Source: Rhabdonatronobacter sediminivivens
GTDB lineage: Bacteria > Pseudomonadota > Alphaproteobacteria > Rhodobacterales > Rhodobacteraceae
Direction: 5' to 3'
Length of the DNA: 64,000 nucleotides
NCBI RefSeq assembly: GCF_013415485.1
Contig: NZ_JACBXS010000017.1
Coordinates: 1-64,000, forward strand
Of this stretch, positions 1 to 11,200 are shown piece after piece; position 1 is the stretch's first letter; each line of letters begins with the position of its first letter. The notes under the pieces were generated by a model. The model was not told the origin of the DNA and made no database searches. It saw only the letters and a list, made by a program, of their open reading frames with translations. Made by a program: the position numbers and the translations under genes.

Positions 1-113
1 TGCAGGCTTACCCAGACGAACTTGCGCGGCTCAACCGCCGCATAGCGCTTCGGCACCCGCTTGTAGAGGTAGAGCGTCCCCTTCTTCGAGCCGCCCCGCG
101 TCCTGATCACCAT
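1..113 (-). CDS. Partial tyrosine-recombinase (phage-type integrase), N-terminus only
   Basis: Reading leftward from an ATG at 113, the frame is open to the window edge and gives 38 residues, running off the window. The stretch contains GTLYLYKRVPKRYAAVEPRK, which resembles the short N-terminal domain at the start of many proteobacterial site-specific integrases, where a basic R-x-VP-x-RY segment is followed by 'V.P...V..SL'. The catalytic domain lies outside the window, so function rests on this N-terminal similarity and on position: the gene starts about 140 bp from the CCA end of tRNA-Ser. Such genes normally excise and integrate an element at the tRNA 3' end. A purine-rich stretch precedes the ATG. 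The call is tentative because only a fragment is visible. Confidence 0.5.
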   Translation of the reverse strand, partial: MVIRTRGGSKKGTLYLYKRVPKRYAAVEPRKFVWVSL

Positions 114-251
114 ATGCCTGCCCCCGGTGAATCAATGGGCTTGTAACACAGATTGTATTGCAGTTTGTATAGCAAATCTCCTCGGAACAGCGCCTCGATA
201 GGCCTGTTTTCCTTGGAGTTTAAGGACTTGCCGCTTTTTCTGTCAAGAAAA

Positions 252-341
252 TGGCGGAGACGATGGGATTCGAACCCACGAGACCCTTCCGGGCCTACTC
301 CCTTAGCAGGGGAGCGCCTTCGACCACTCGGCCACGTCTCC
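252..341 (-). tRNA. tRNA-Ser (anticodon GCU)
   Basis: Read on the minus strand, this 90-nt gene has a 7-bp acceptor stem (GGAGACG pairing with CGTCTCC), discriminator G and an encoded CCA (252-254). The T-arm contains GTTCGAATCC and there is a long variable arm as expected for a class II tRNA. The anticodon loop CTGCTAA is closed by CTCCC/GGGAG, and the anticodon GCT lies at 307-305. It reads AGC/AGU serine codons. It follows ychF on the same strand after 65 bp. The adjacent integrase fragment suggests that its 3' end is an attachment site. Confidence 0.95.
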
Positions 342-406
342 GCTGACCCCTATAAGGATCGGCCCCGGTGAAAACAAGCGGTTTTTCGGACCCAAGGCCA
401 GGCCAT

Positions 407-1504
407 TCAGCCACTGTGCAGGAACTTCAGGACATCACCATCGCGCACCGTGTAGCCTTTGCCTTCGGCGCGCATCTTGCCTGCGTCCTTGGCACCGACC
501 TCACCGCCCAGGGCCACGTAATCGTCATAGGCGATGGTTTCGGCGCGGATGAAGCCGCGTTCGAAATCGCCGTGGATGACCCCGGCGGCCTGCGGGGCCA
601 GGGTGCCGGCGGGGATAGTCCAGGCGCGGGTCTCCTTGGGGCCGACGGTGAAATAAGTGCTCAACCCCAGCAGCGTGTAACCGGCGCGGATCAGGCGGTT
701 CAGGCCAGGCTCTGCTAGACCCATTTCATCCAGGAACATTTCGGCCTCGTCGGCGGGAAGCTGGGCCAGTTCCTCTTCGATCCGGGCCGAGATCACCACA
801 TGCCCGGCACCCTGCGCCGCAGCCATTTCGGCCACCCGGGCGCTCTGGCTGTTGCCCTCGGCGGCGGAGCTTTCCTCGACATTGCAGACAAACAGCACGG
901 GTTTGGCGGTCAGAAGTTGCAGCAGGCGCCATTGGCGCAGGTCATCCTCGGCGATCTGGACGGTGCGGGCGGGGCGCCCGTCCTCCAGCGCCTCAAGCGC
1001 GGCGCGCAGCAGACGGTCCTGGTCCAGCGCCTCCTTGTCGCCGCCGCGCAGACGGCGCGAGAGATTGGCCAGCCGGCGCTCGATCGACTCGATATCGGCG
1101 AGCATCAGCTCGGTCTCGATGGTCTCGGCATCGGCCACGGGGTCGATCCGGCCCTCGACATGGGTGATGTCGTCATCTTCGAAGCAGCGCAGCACATGGG
1201 CGATGGCGTCAACCTCGCGGATATTGGCCAGGAACTGGTTGCCCAAACCTTCGCCGCGCGAGGCGCCGCGCACCAGACCGGCAATATCGACGAAGGTGAT
1301 CCGCGCGGGGATGACCTGCTTGGACCCGGCGATCCCGGCCAGCTTGTCCAGGCGGGCATCGGGCACGTTCACCTCACCCACATTGGGTTCGATGGTGCAG
1401 AAGGGGAAATTCGCCGCCTGCGCCGCGGCGGTCCGCGTCAACGCGTTGAACAGCGTGGACTTGCCCACATTCGGCAGCCCCACGATTCCCATGCGAAATC
1501 CCAT
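407..1504 (-). CDS. ychF: Redox-regulated ATPase/GTPase YchF (Obg family)
   Basis: A 365-residue protein, matching the usual YchF length. YchF is a universally conserved cytosolic P-loop protein (OLA1/YchF) that prefers ATP and associates with ribosomes. It also acts in oxidative-stress control. The P-loop GLPNVGKST is at residues 9-17, followed by the family-typical NFPFCTIEPN segment and the switch II region DIAGLVRGASRGEGLGNQFL. The C-terminal TGS domain ends in RAEGKGYTVRDGDVLKF. The ATG at 1504 is chosen because the P-loop then starts at residue 9 as in other YchF proteins. An upstream extension in frame would add 31 residues unlike the family. The next gene upstream on this strand is the CopD/HemJ-like gene. 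Confidence 0.96.
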   Translation of the reverse strand: MGFRMGIVGLPNVGKSTLFNALTRTAAAQAANFPFCTIEPNVGEVNVPDARLDKLAGIAGSKQVIPARITFVDIAGLVRGASRGEGLGNQFLANIREVDAIAHVLRCFEDDDITHVEGRIDPVADAETIETELMLADIESIERRLANLSRRLRGGDKEALDQDRLLRAALEALEDGRPARTVQIAEDDLRQWRLLQLLTAKPVLFVCNVEESSAAEGNSQSARVAEMAAAQGAGHVVISARIEEELAQLPADEAEMFLDEMGLAEPGLNRLIRAGYTLLGLSTYFTVGPKETRAWTIPAGTLAPQAAGVIHGDFERGFIRAETIAYDDYVALGGEVGAKDAGKMRAEGKGYTVRDGDVLKFLHSG

Positions 1505-1569
1505 GCCATGCCCTTTCCGCTGCTGACCGGCGCCGGATACAACGCCTGCGCCACGGGGGCAAGCGCCGC

Positions 1570-1983
1570 TCAGAAGGGCTTGACCACCACCACCCACAGA
1601 ACGGCGATGACAAGGACCACGCTGACCTCGTTGAACACGCGCAGGAAGAAGTCGCTTTCACGGAACTCGCCGCGCCGGGCGCGCAGCACCAGCAGGCCGG
1701 TCCAGCCGTAATGCCCCGCCAGCACCAGCACCATGCCCAGCTTCAGCCAGACCCAGGGCATGAAGCCCCAGACCTGCCAGCCAAGCCACACCCCGGTGAT
1801 CAGCGCGATCACCGCCAGCCCGGCCGAAAACCGATAAAGCCGGATGGTCAGATCCCCCAGCGGGCCGAAGTCACCCAACCGCGCGAACTCGCGCTTCCAG
1901 TAGATCAGCGCGCGCGGCACGGCGAAGATCGAGGTCATCCACCCCATGACCGTCAGCAGATGTATGATCTTCACCCAATCCAT
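1570..1983 (-). CDS. CopD/HemJ-like small integral membrane protein
   Basis: A 137-residue hydrophobic protein with about four predicted membrane helices. It begins MDWVKIIHLLTVMGWMTSIF, and the ATG at 1983 is preferred over an in-frame upstream start that would add a polar tail. The early His in helix 1 and the W-x-KLGMVLVL-x-GHYGW segment in a later helix resemble HemJ, the oxygen-independent protoporphyrinogen IX oxidase of alphaproteobacteria. The same fold is shared with CopD-type membrane proteins. I see enough for the superfamily but not enough to assert haem synthesis. It lies 65 bp upstream of ychF on the same strand and is divergent from the giant gene. Confidence 0.6.
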   Translation of the reverse strand: MDWVKIIHLLTVMGWMTSIFAVPRALIYWKREFARLGDFGPLGDLTIRLYRFSAGLAVIALITGVWLGWQVWGFMPWVWLKLGMVLVLAGHYGWTGLLVLRARRGEFRESDFFLRVFNEVSVVLVIAVLWVVVVKPF

Positions 1984-2158
1984 GGCGCCTTCATGCCGCG
2001 GCGCCAATGGCACTGCAAGGGGCATTCCTCTCCGCCGGGACCGATCATTCGGGATGAAGGCTCATCATAAACGCGCATGGCGGGCCGTTCCTCGCGCTCA
2101 GGTAGAACATTGAAACCGCCCTGACCAGCAGGCTTGACCGGCCAATGCCCAGCAACTT

Positions 2159-2193
2159 AACATATACGCATTCAACACCTGTATGCGTATGTT
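2159..2193. promoter_or_regulatory. Inverted repeat upstream of the giant gene
   Basis: A perfect 8-bp inverted repeat, ATACGCAT (2164-2171) and ATGCGTAT (2183-2190), is separated by 11 bp. It extends imperfectly outward with AACAT on the left and GTT on the right. It lies 46 bp before the ATG of the giant gene, in an AT-richer part of the 253-bp intergenic region. It could be an operator for a dimeric regulator or a hairpin in the leader. The T-run after it is short, so a terminator is less likely. Confidence 0.45.
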
Positions 2194-2236
2194 TTCCTGA
2201 CCTCTACCTGCGAATATTCCTGTTCGGATTTCCCCA

Positions 2237-5200
2237 ATGTATCCGAAGGTTAAGCATTCGAACCGAGGCACCGAATCGCGCGTGGAATTTGCGTTCGAGG
2301 CGCTGGAGCCAAGGCTTCTTCTGTCGGCGGATTTCATTCCGATTGACGGTCGGATTGATCTTCCGGGCGAAACGGATGCCTATGTGATCACCCTGAACCA
2401 GGAGGCGCTGCTGCATGTGGACAGCAGGCTGGCCGCCCCCGTCCGCTGGAGCCTCCTTGACGCCGAACAGACCGTTCTGGGCAGCGCGACCGAAGCATCG
2501 ACCAATGGCCGCACCGCCACCGCCCCGCGCGCCATTCCACTGGCTGCCGGGACTTATCGTTTCAGCGTCGAAGGGGTGGGCGATGCAACTGGCGATTATC
2601 TGTTCCAGCTCAAGGATCTGAATGCCGCACCGGTGGTGGATTTCGCCGCCACGGACAGCGCCGAGCAGATCACGGGCACGCTGGAACACCCACGCCAATC
2701 GGTGGCTTTCGGCTTCGACATTTCCAGCGGTCAGGGGATCTCCATTTCCATCGATGACGCGGCAACTTCGGTTGTTGGCGCTCTCATCCTTCTGTCACCC
2801 GGTGGGCATGAGATTCACCGCGGGGCGGTTGCAGATTTCGCCCTTTCGGGGCTGCTCGAATCCGGGCGCCATACCCTTTTGCTGGAATCGAACGGCACCG
2901 GAGGGGTCGATTACGCCCTTGATCTGGCCCGCCCGGCGGATACGCCAGTCCTGGAACTGGATGGCACGGAAACCCCGCTTGCGCTGGATACCGATGTCAC
3001 CGCCGAGATCACGGCACCGGGGCAGGTCCTTCGCTATGCGGTGACACTGGATGAACCGGGGCTGGTGGTGTTCGACGCGCGCAGCCGGGTGGTGGAGTTG
3101 AACTGGCGCCTGAATACCAGCACCGGCGCGGTGGCCCAACCGTCACTGAGCTTTGCCAATGCAAGCAGTGACGCCCGCGCCCTGATGCTGCCAAAGGGCA
3201 CGCATCTGCTGGAAATCAGCGGCACCGGGGGATTTACCGGCACCGGCCGCTTCGCGCTGCTGTCTGCCGCCAGTGCCACCGCCCTGCCCGAAGGCGCCGA
3301 GGTCCAGGTCCAGCAGGATCCCAGCGGGGCCGCCCAGCTTTGGCATTTCGATGCCGAGGCAGGCACGGTGGTGGGCCTGCGCGAAACCGCCGCCAGCGCC
3401 GCGGCAAATACGCAATACACGCTCTTTGGTCCGGGGGGTGCGGTTCTGGCAACCCGCAGCGATGGCCTTGCCCGTACGGTGCTGCCCGTCAGCGGGCGCC
3501 ATTACGTCATGCTCAACGAACGCAACTTCACCGACGCGCCGGTTGATATCGCCTTTCGCTTTGACCGGGTTGCCGATCCGGCCCCGCAGGCCATCGGGTT
3601 CGATGCACCGGTCAACGGCACCCTGTCCACAACCGGCGCGCGCCATGTCTACACATTCACCCTGGACAGCCAGGAACGCATCTTCGTGGACTGGCTGGCG
3701 GCTGACAGCACGATCCGGGGGCAACTGGTGGGCCCCCAGGGCACGGTCTGGACAGGGCACAACCCCAACGGCGCGGCGGGTGCGTTGCGGGGAACGGTGC
3801 TGGGACCGGGCAGCTATCGGCTGGAGGTGACCGCCACCACAGTCGAAACCGGCAGCTATGCGCTGCAATTGCTGCGGGCCTCCGATGCGACGGAAGTCGA
3901 ACTTGGTGCCGAGGTGGAGATCACCATCCCGGAAACCGGGGGCAGCCGCCTGTTCCATGTGCCGGTCCCGGCCGGAACCCAGGTCCATGCCCGCTATCTG
4001 GGCGGGGCAACGGGCCTGCCGATCTACTGGGCCGCGCATGACGCCGCCGAAACCATCATTCCGCAACGGCTGATCGGTTCGGCAACCGCGCCTGCCCTGG
4101 CGCGTGATGGCGGCATCTGGTTCAGCTTCGGGCGCACGTTTTCCGCCGGGGGCGCTTTCAGCGCAGGGTTCCAGTTCGTCCAGACCACCGACACCCGCGC
4201 GACCCTGGCGCTGGACAGCCTGGCCGAAGCCGATTTCACCGCCGCCCCCGGCCGCGCCCGGTTCGATCTGACACTGGCCGAAGATACGACCGTTTTCTTC
4301 AACGCGCAGACCACCGCCAGCCAGGTCCGCTGGGAGATCGGCACCCCGGACGGGTTCACGGTTGCCTCGGGCACGGCCAATGCCACCGGCTTCGGAAACC
4401 GGCACCAACTGGCCGCGGGCGATTACCTGGTCACGGTGACGGCAACCAGCGATATCCGGCAATCGGTGCCCTTCCGGATCGTCGATCTGGGCCAGGCCAC
4501 GGCGCTGGAGCGTGACACGGATGTCACCGTCACCCTGGACCCGGCCGGCAGCGTGGCAGCCCTGTCCCTTGATGTCGTGGCGGGCGAGGCGCTGTTTTTC
4601 GACATCGCCGCCAGTTCGGCACAGGCGCGCCTGATAGCGCCTTCGGGGCAGGGCCTGTGGTCCAGCGCCGGGCCGGTGGATACCCGCAGCTACATGGAGG
4701 GCGGGCGCTACACGCTGATCCTTGAAGGCAGCAACTCCTCTGCCGGATCGGTGCGCGTGGCGGTGCGGGCACCCCAGTCCGATGTGGTGCCCATGGACAT
4801 GGGCGCGGCGGTGACCGGCACCATCCTGCGCGGTGATGCGCCGGGCCATGCCTTCAGCCTGACCAGCGACCGGCTGGTGGCCTTCGACAGCCTGACGCCG
4901 CTTTCTGGCCTGCGCTGGTGGATCGAAACGCCGGACGGGGCGCAGATAACTTCGGCGCGGGCCTTCAACTCGCAAAGCGGCGGGTATGAGGCCGCGCATC
5001 TGCTGTCGGCGGGCGAGTATGTGCTGCGGGTCACGGGGCAGAACGCGGCCACGGGCGACTATGGCTTCCGCCTTCTGGACAGCGCCGATGCGCAACCCAT
5101 CGCCCCCGACACCCCGGTCGCGGTCACGCTGGAGGCAGGCCGCGAAAGCCGCCTGTTCGCGTTCGACGCCCTGGCGGGCGAGCGGCTGGCGGTGGCCGCG

Positions 5201-8200
5201 CCCGAAATCGACGGCGCATCGCGCGGGAACCTGTCCTGGCGGATCGTGCACGAAAGCGGGCTGGAAGTGGCGCGGCGCAACAGTTTCCAGCCGCTGGACT
5301 CCGAGACCCTGCATCTGTCGGGGCGGTATTTTCTGATCCTTGACGGCGGATCGAACCTGAGCGCGCCGGTGGATCTGACCTTCCAGCTGGCCCGCAGCGC
5401 GCAGCCCACCGCACCGTTGCAGGGCGCAGACTTCGCCCCCGGCACGCTGGTCGAAGGCCAGATCGCCGCCGCAGGCGATGTCGCGCATCACCGCTTCACC
5501 CTCACCGAGCGCACGCGGCTGATCTTCGATTCGCGCACCAACAGCAGCGCGCTGCGCTGGCAGATCGACGGCGCCCATGGCGCGATCACCGCCAGCCGCG
5601 CCTTCAACACCACCGGATTTTCAGCCTATGGCGGGGTCTGGACCGGGGACAATCCGTTCTTCATCACGCTGGACCCGGGCGACTACCATGTCCGGGTGTC
5701 GGCCACCGGCACGGCCACAGGCAGCTATGGTTTTGCGTTGCTGGACCTTGACGCGGGCGCCGATCTGACCGGCGGCGATGCCGTCACCCAGCCGGTATTC
5801 GGCACCGCCATGGCGGCGTTCCGGCTGGAGGCACAGGCCGGAGACAGCGCCTGGGTCCGCACCGCCAGCCCGGGGCTGAGCACCCTCTCCACACGCTGGC
5901 AACTGCTGGCACCGGACGGGTCGCGCCTTTCGGCCAATCTGGGCGGGGGCAACTGGGACCTGCCGCTGCATGTCACCGGGACGCATTACATAAGCTTCGA
6001 ACCCGGCCTGACCGTCACCGGCCCCTATGACATCGAGGCCAGCGCCGGGGTGCACCAGACCACCCGCTTCGACATTGCCCCCGGCGATGCCGCCCTGCGG
6101 ACCCTGCCCCCGGGTCACACCCACCGGCATCTGTTCGAGATGGACGCGCCCGGTGTGCTGTTCCTTGATGCCCGGACCAGCGCGCAGGCGATCGAATGGT
6201 GGCTGGAACGCGATGGCGAGATCGTGCATCCCGCGCGCGACCTGCGCTCAACCCTGCTGGGCACGCACGGGCGGCTGGTGCTGGCGCCGGGGGTGTATGA
6301 GCTGGTGATCAAGGGGCGCAGCGGGGCGGAAGGTGACTATACCTTTGCCCTGCGCGATCTGGGCGCGGACCTGCCCGTTCTGGGGCCCGAGGCCACGGCC
6401 TTCACGCTGGACCCGGCCTCGGGATCGGCGGCCTATACCTTTGACGGCACCGCCGGGTCCGAGGTGTTCATCGCAGGCGGCACCGCCAGCGGCCCCGCGC
6501 CGAACTGGTCCCTGTTCGGGCCGGGCATGCTTCTGATTGCCGAAGGGCTGCTGTCATCGCATCCCGGCCGGTTCCTGCTGCCCCAGGATGGTGCATATCG
6601 GCTGGTGCTGGACGGCCAGCCCACGGCAACCGGCAGCGCCAACGGAACCCTGCAGATAACCGCCACCGGCGATGTGGTGCAGTCCCTGCCGCTGGACACG
6701 GATGTCACCGGCACGCTCGCCCACCCGGGAGAGCGACAGATCCACGCCTTCACCCTGACCGCGCCAACGCGGCTGTTCTTCGATTCCCTGACCAACCGCA
6801 ACGACCTGCGCTGGACGCTGGAGGGGCCTGATGGTGTCCTGCGCACGGCCGGGCTGAACAATGACAGCTCAGGCTCGGAAATCCATGCGTCGGGTCCGGG
6901 CGCCTATCGGCTGATCATCGAAGGCGATGGCACGGCCACCGGCACCTACCGCTTCCGCATGCTGGACCTTGACCGCGCCGCGCGGATCGCCCCGGGCCAG
7001 CACGTGGCCGGGGTGCTGGACCCGGGATCGCGCGCGCGGGCCTTTCTGGTGGCCGGTGCGACCGGAGAGCGGCTGTTTCTGGACAGCACCGCACCAGCAG
7101 GCCAGAACGCCTGGTGGCGGCTCTTTGCGCCAACGGGGGACCTGTTGGCGCAGGGATCCACGCAGGCGGACATCTCGGGGGTCACGCTGGGACTGGACGG
7201 CGATTACCTGCTGACCATCGAAGGGGCGAACAGCCGCACCGATCCCGCGCTCTACGCCTTCAACCTGTTTCTCCATCCCGGCGCGGCACAGGCCGGTGCC
7301 ACCCCCCTGCAGGGCAGCACCCCGGCCCCCGATCTGGTGGTGCGCGACATGGCGGCCAGCGCGGCCGGGCCGGTGCAGGCCGGCCAGCCCGTGCAACTGC
7401 AATGGACAACCCGCAACGCGGGCGACGCCATGGCCGCAGGCAGTTTCAGCGAACGCATTGTCCTGCGCAACCTGGACCTGGACCTTGTGCTTATGGTGCT
7501 GGAGCTGCCCCATGACGGCCCCGCCCTTGCCGCGGGGGCCGAACGCGCGCGCAGCGTGATGCTGGACCTGCCCTCGGGCGCGGCTGGCGCGGGGCAACTG
7601 GAATTCAGCGTCGAAACCGACATCCGCCGCCAGATCGCCGAAATCAGCGCCGATGGCCGGGCCGAGGCGAACAACCGCACCCGTCTGGGTGTCACCGCGC
7701 TGCCTGATACGCTGCCGGACCTGATCGTGACGGATGTGGCGCTTGATCCAGCCGCCGACTGGCAGCCCGGCGATACGATCACGGTGCGCTGGACCACCCG
7801 CAACACCGGCGAGGCCGCCGCCGTCGGCCCCTGGCGGGAACAGCTGCGCATCCGCAACATCGCCACCAATGCCGAGGTCACGCTGCAGACGCTGGACTTC
7901 GCCGGAACCCTGGCCCCGGGGGAAGCGGCCGTGCGCAGTCTGGAACTGGTCTGGCCCGAAGGCACAATCGCAACCGGGCTCTACCGGGTCACGGTGACAA
8001 CCGATGTCGCCGATGACGTGCCCGAGGCCAACGCCGATGGCACCGCCGAAAGCAACAATGCTACCAGCCTGGACCAGGTGTCGGCGCCGGATCTTGTGGT
8101 GGCGGCGCTGTCCCTGTCCGACCCTGCGCCGGTATCCGGCCAGCCGGTGACCCTCAACTGGACGCTGCGCAATGACGGCAATATTGCCACGCGCGGCGAT

Positions 8201-11200
8201 TTCACCGACTGGCTGTGGATCCTCAACCAGACCACCGGAACGGTGATCCTGTCCGAGGCGGTGCCCTATGACGCCGATGCCCTGGGCGGCATCCCCCCAG
8301 GTGGCACCGCCGCGCGCAGCTTCACCTTCACCCTGCCCGAGGGCGCGGCGGGCGCGGGCACACTGGATATCCGGGTCATCACCAACCGCGATACCTCCAA
8401 CCGCACCGGGATCATCGAGGCAGGCCCCACCGGCGCCGCCTATGACAACAACACGCGCCGCATCACCGTCACCGCGGAACTGGCCGCCGACCCCGATCTT
8501 GCCGCGCTGGAATTCAACACCCCCGCCAGCGCCGAGGCCGGGTCCGCGATCACCCTGTTCTGGCGTGCCACCAACGCCGGGGGTGCGCTGGCGCCGGGCG
8601 GCTGGATTGACCGGGTCCAGCTGCGCCGCGCCGATGGCAGCGGCGCCCCCCTGACCCTGCTCGAGATTCCGCGCACCGCCGATCTGCCCGCAGGCGCCGA
8701 ATACCAGATCAGCCGCGATGTGACCCTGCCCGAGGCGCTCTCGGGCGCGTGGGAGCTGGTGCTGACCCTGGATGCAGAGGCTGCCCTGAACGAACCCGGC
8801 GCGCGGGACAACAACGTCCTGCACCAAGCGCTCACTCTGACCGCCCCCGCCGCCGACCTGCTGGCCGAGGTCATCACCGGGCCCGCAACGGCGCTGGCGG
8901 GCGGCGATGTCACGCTGACCTGGCGGGTGGTCAACACCGGCGAAGCCGCCGCCAGCGGCACATGGTCCGATGCGCTCTGGCTGTCGCCAACGCCCGCGCT
9001 GTCGGCCCAGGCCACGCTGCTGGCCGAGGTTCCGCGCACCCTGCCCCTTGCCCCGGACGAAGGCTATACCGGCCAGGCCAGCGTCACCCTGCCCGCAGAC
9101 ATGGACGGCGATCTGTTCTTCGTGCTGGAAACCGACACCGGCCAGGTGGTGTTCGAAGCCGGGCGCCGGGACAACAACCTTGTCGCCAGCCCGCTGCCGG
9201 TGACGGTCGCCCTGCCCACCGCCGCCAACCTGCGCCCGGTGCGCCTGGAGGTCCCGGAAAACGCCGTGCCGGGCGAGGCCCTGCGCATCGGCTGGCAGGT
9301 GGAGAACGCAGGCGCGGGCGTGGCGCGCGCGCCCTGGGCGGACCGGGTGGTGCTGGTGTCCGAAGACACCGGCGCGCAGACCGTCCTGGGCAGCGTGGCG
9401 CGCACCTTCGATCTGGCGCCGGGCGCCGCTTATGATGCATATCTGGATGTCACCCTGCCCGCGCTGGGCAGCGGCGCCTGGCGGGTGGCGGTGATCACCG
9501 ACTGGCAGAACCGCGTCTTCGAAGGCGCGGCCACCGATGACAACCGGCTGGAGGCCGAAACCACCCTGGGCATCGCCCGCCCCGATCTGGCGCCGGTGAT
9601 CACCGCGGCCCCCGGCGCGGTGATCTCGGGCCAGGAGATCACCGTCGAATGGCGGGTCGAGAACCGCGGCGCCGGGCAGGCGCTGGCCGGTTTCGCCGAT
9701 GAGCTGTGGCTGACCCGCAGCGGCCAGGTGGATGATGACGCGGTGCTGCTGGACCGCAGCCTGCGCGACACCCCGCTGGACCCCGGCGCGGCCTGGCTGC
9801 GCAGCGTAACGGGCCTTGTGCCGATCGCGCTGTCAGGCGACTGGCAACTGCTGGTACGCAGCGATGCCGATGGCGTGCTGGTCGAAGCCGATACAGACAA
9901 CAACAGCGCCACCGCGCCGCTGACGATCACCCTGGCCGAACATGCCGATCTGGCCGTTTCCGATGTGGTGGCCCCGCCCGTCACCGCGCGCGACCCGGCC
10001 ATGATCACCGTGGGCTGGACCGTGACCAACATCGGCAGCGGGCAGGGTGCGGAAACCGGCTGGGTGGACCGGATCATCGCCTCGCGCAGCGGGGTGCCGG
10101 GGGCAGCCGACAATATCACCCTGGCCGAGGTCGCCCGCACCGCCCCGCTGGCGCCGGGCGAAAGCTATACCGCCTTTGCCGACATCCTGATGCCACCGCG
10201 CTTTTCCGACCGGCTGACACTGTTCGTGCTGGCCGATGCCGAAAACACCGTGTTCGAGGCCGGGCTGACCGACAACAACCTGGCCAGCCCGCCGCATCCG
10301 GTGGATATCATGCCGGCGCCCAATGCCGATCTGATCGTCACCGGGTTCGACGCTGACCCGACGGGGCAGAGCGGGCAATCCCTGGCGCTGAGCTGGAGCG
10401 TGGCGAATGTCGGCCCGGGGGTGACGGATCGCAATGGCTGGACGGATCGCATCCGCATCTTCGCCGATGACGCGGCCACGCAGCTTGTGGCCACGCGCGA
10501 CCTGACCCGCATCGGCGCCCTGGCCCCTGGCGAATCCTATAGCCGCAGCGCCCAGATCACCCTGCCCGAGGGCCTGTCCGGGCGCTACTGGCTGCAGCTT
10601 GAAACCGCGCCTCAGGGCACGCAACGCCCGTTCGAATTCATCTTTGATGACAACAACCGCAGCGCCCTGGCGCCAGTGGATGTGACGCTTGCGCCCTCGG
10701 CCGATCTGCAGGTCGGCGACATCGCCCTGCCTGACACGGCGATCGAAGGCAGCGCCATCGACATTGCCTGGCAGGTGACCAACGCCGGGGCGGCCACCGC
10801 CGCGGGGGGCTGGGTGGACCGGGTGGTGCTGGTGCCCCAGGGGCAGGATGCCGCACCGGTGGTGCTGGGTGATTTCAATGCCGCCGGGCCGCTGGCCGCG
10901 GGGCTGTCCTATCAGCGCACGGAACAGGTGGTGCTGCCCGCGCGGCTGGTGGGCGCATGGCAGATACAGGTCATCACCAATGCCACCCGCACGGTCTATG
11001 AACACGGGCCACTTGCCGAAAACAACAGCCGCACCAGCGCCCGGACGCTGACGGTCACGCCGCTGCCCCGCCCCAATCTGCAGGTGGCCGCGATCACCGC
11101 CCCCGATACGGTGGACGCAGGCGGCACCCTCCAGGTCGATTTCGAGGTGATCAACCAGGGCGCGGTCGCGGCCACCGGCACCTGGATCGACCGCGTGTAT

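Noticed and set aside
3143-5578. Other long minus-strand open frames under the giant gene (also 6869-8827, 9833-13231, 13823-16990 and 17291-19498)
   Set aside because: Same GC-bias artefact: low-complexity basic translations, no ribosome sites and no family motifs.
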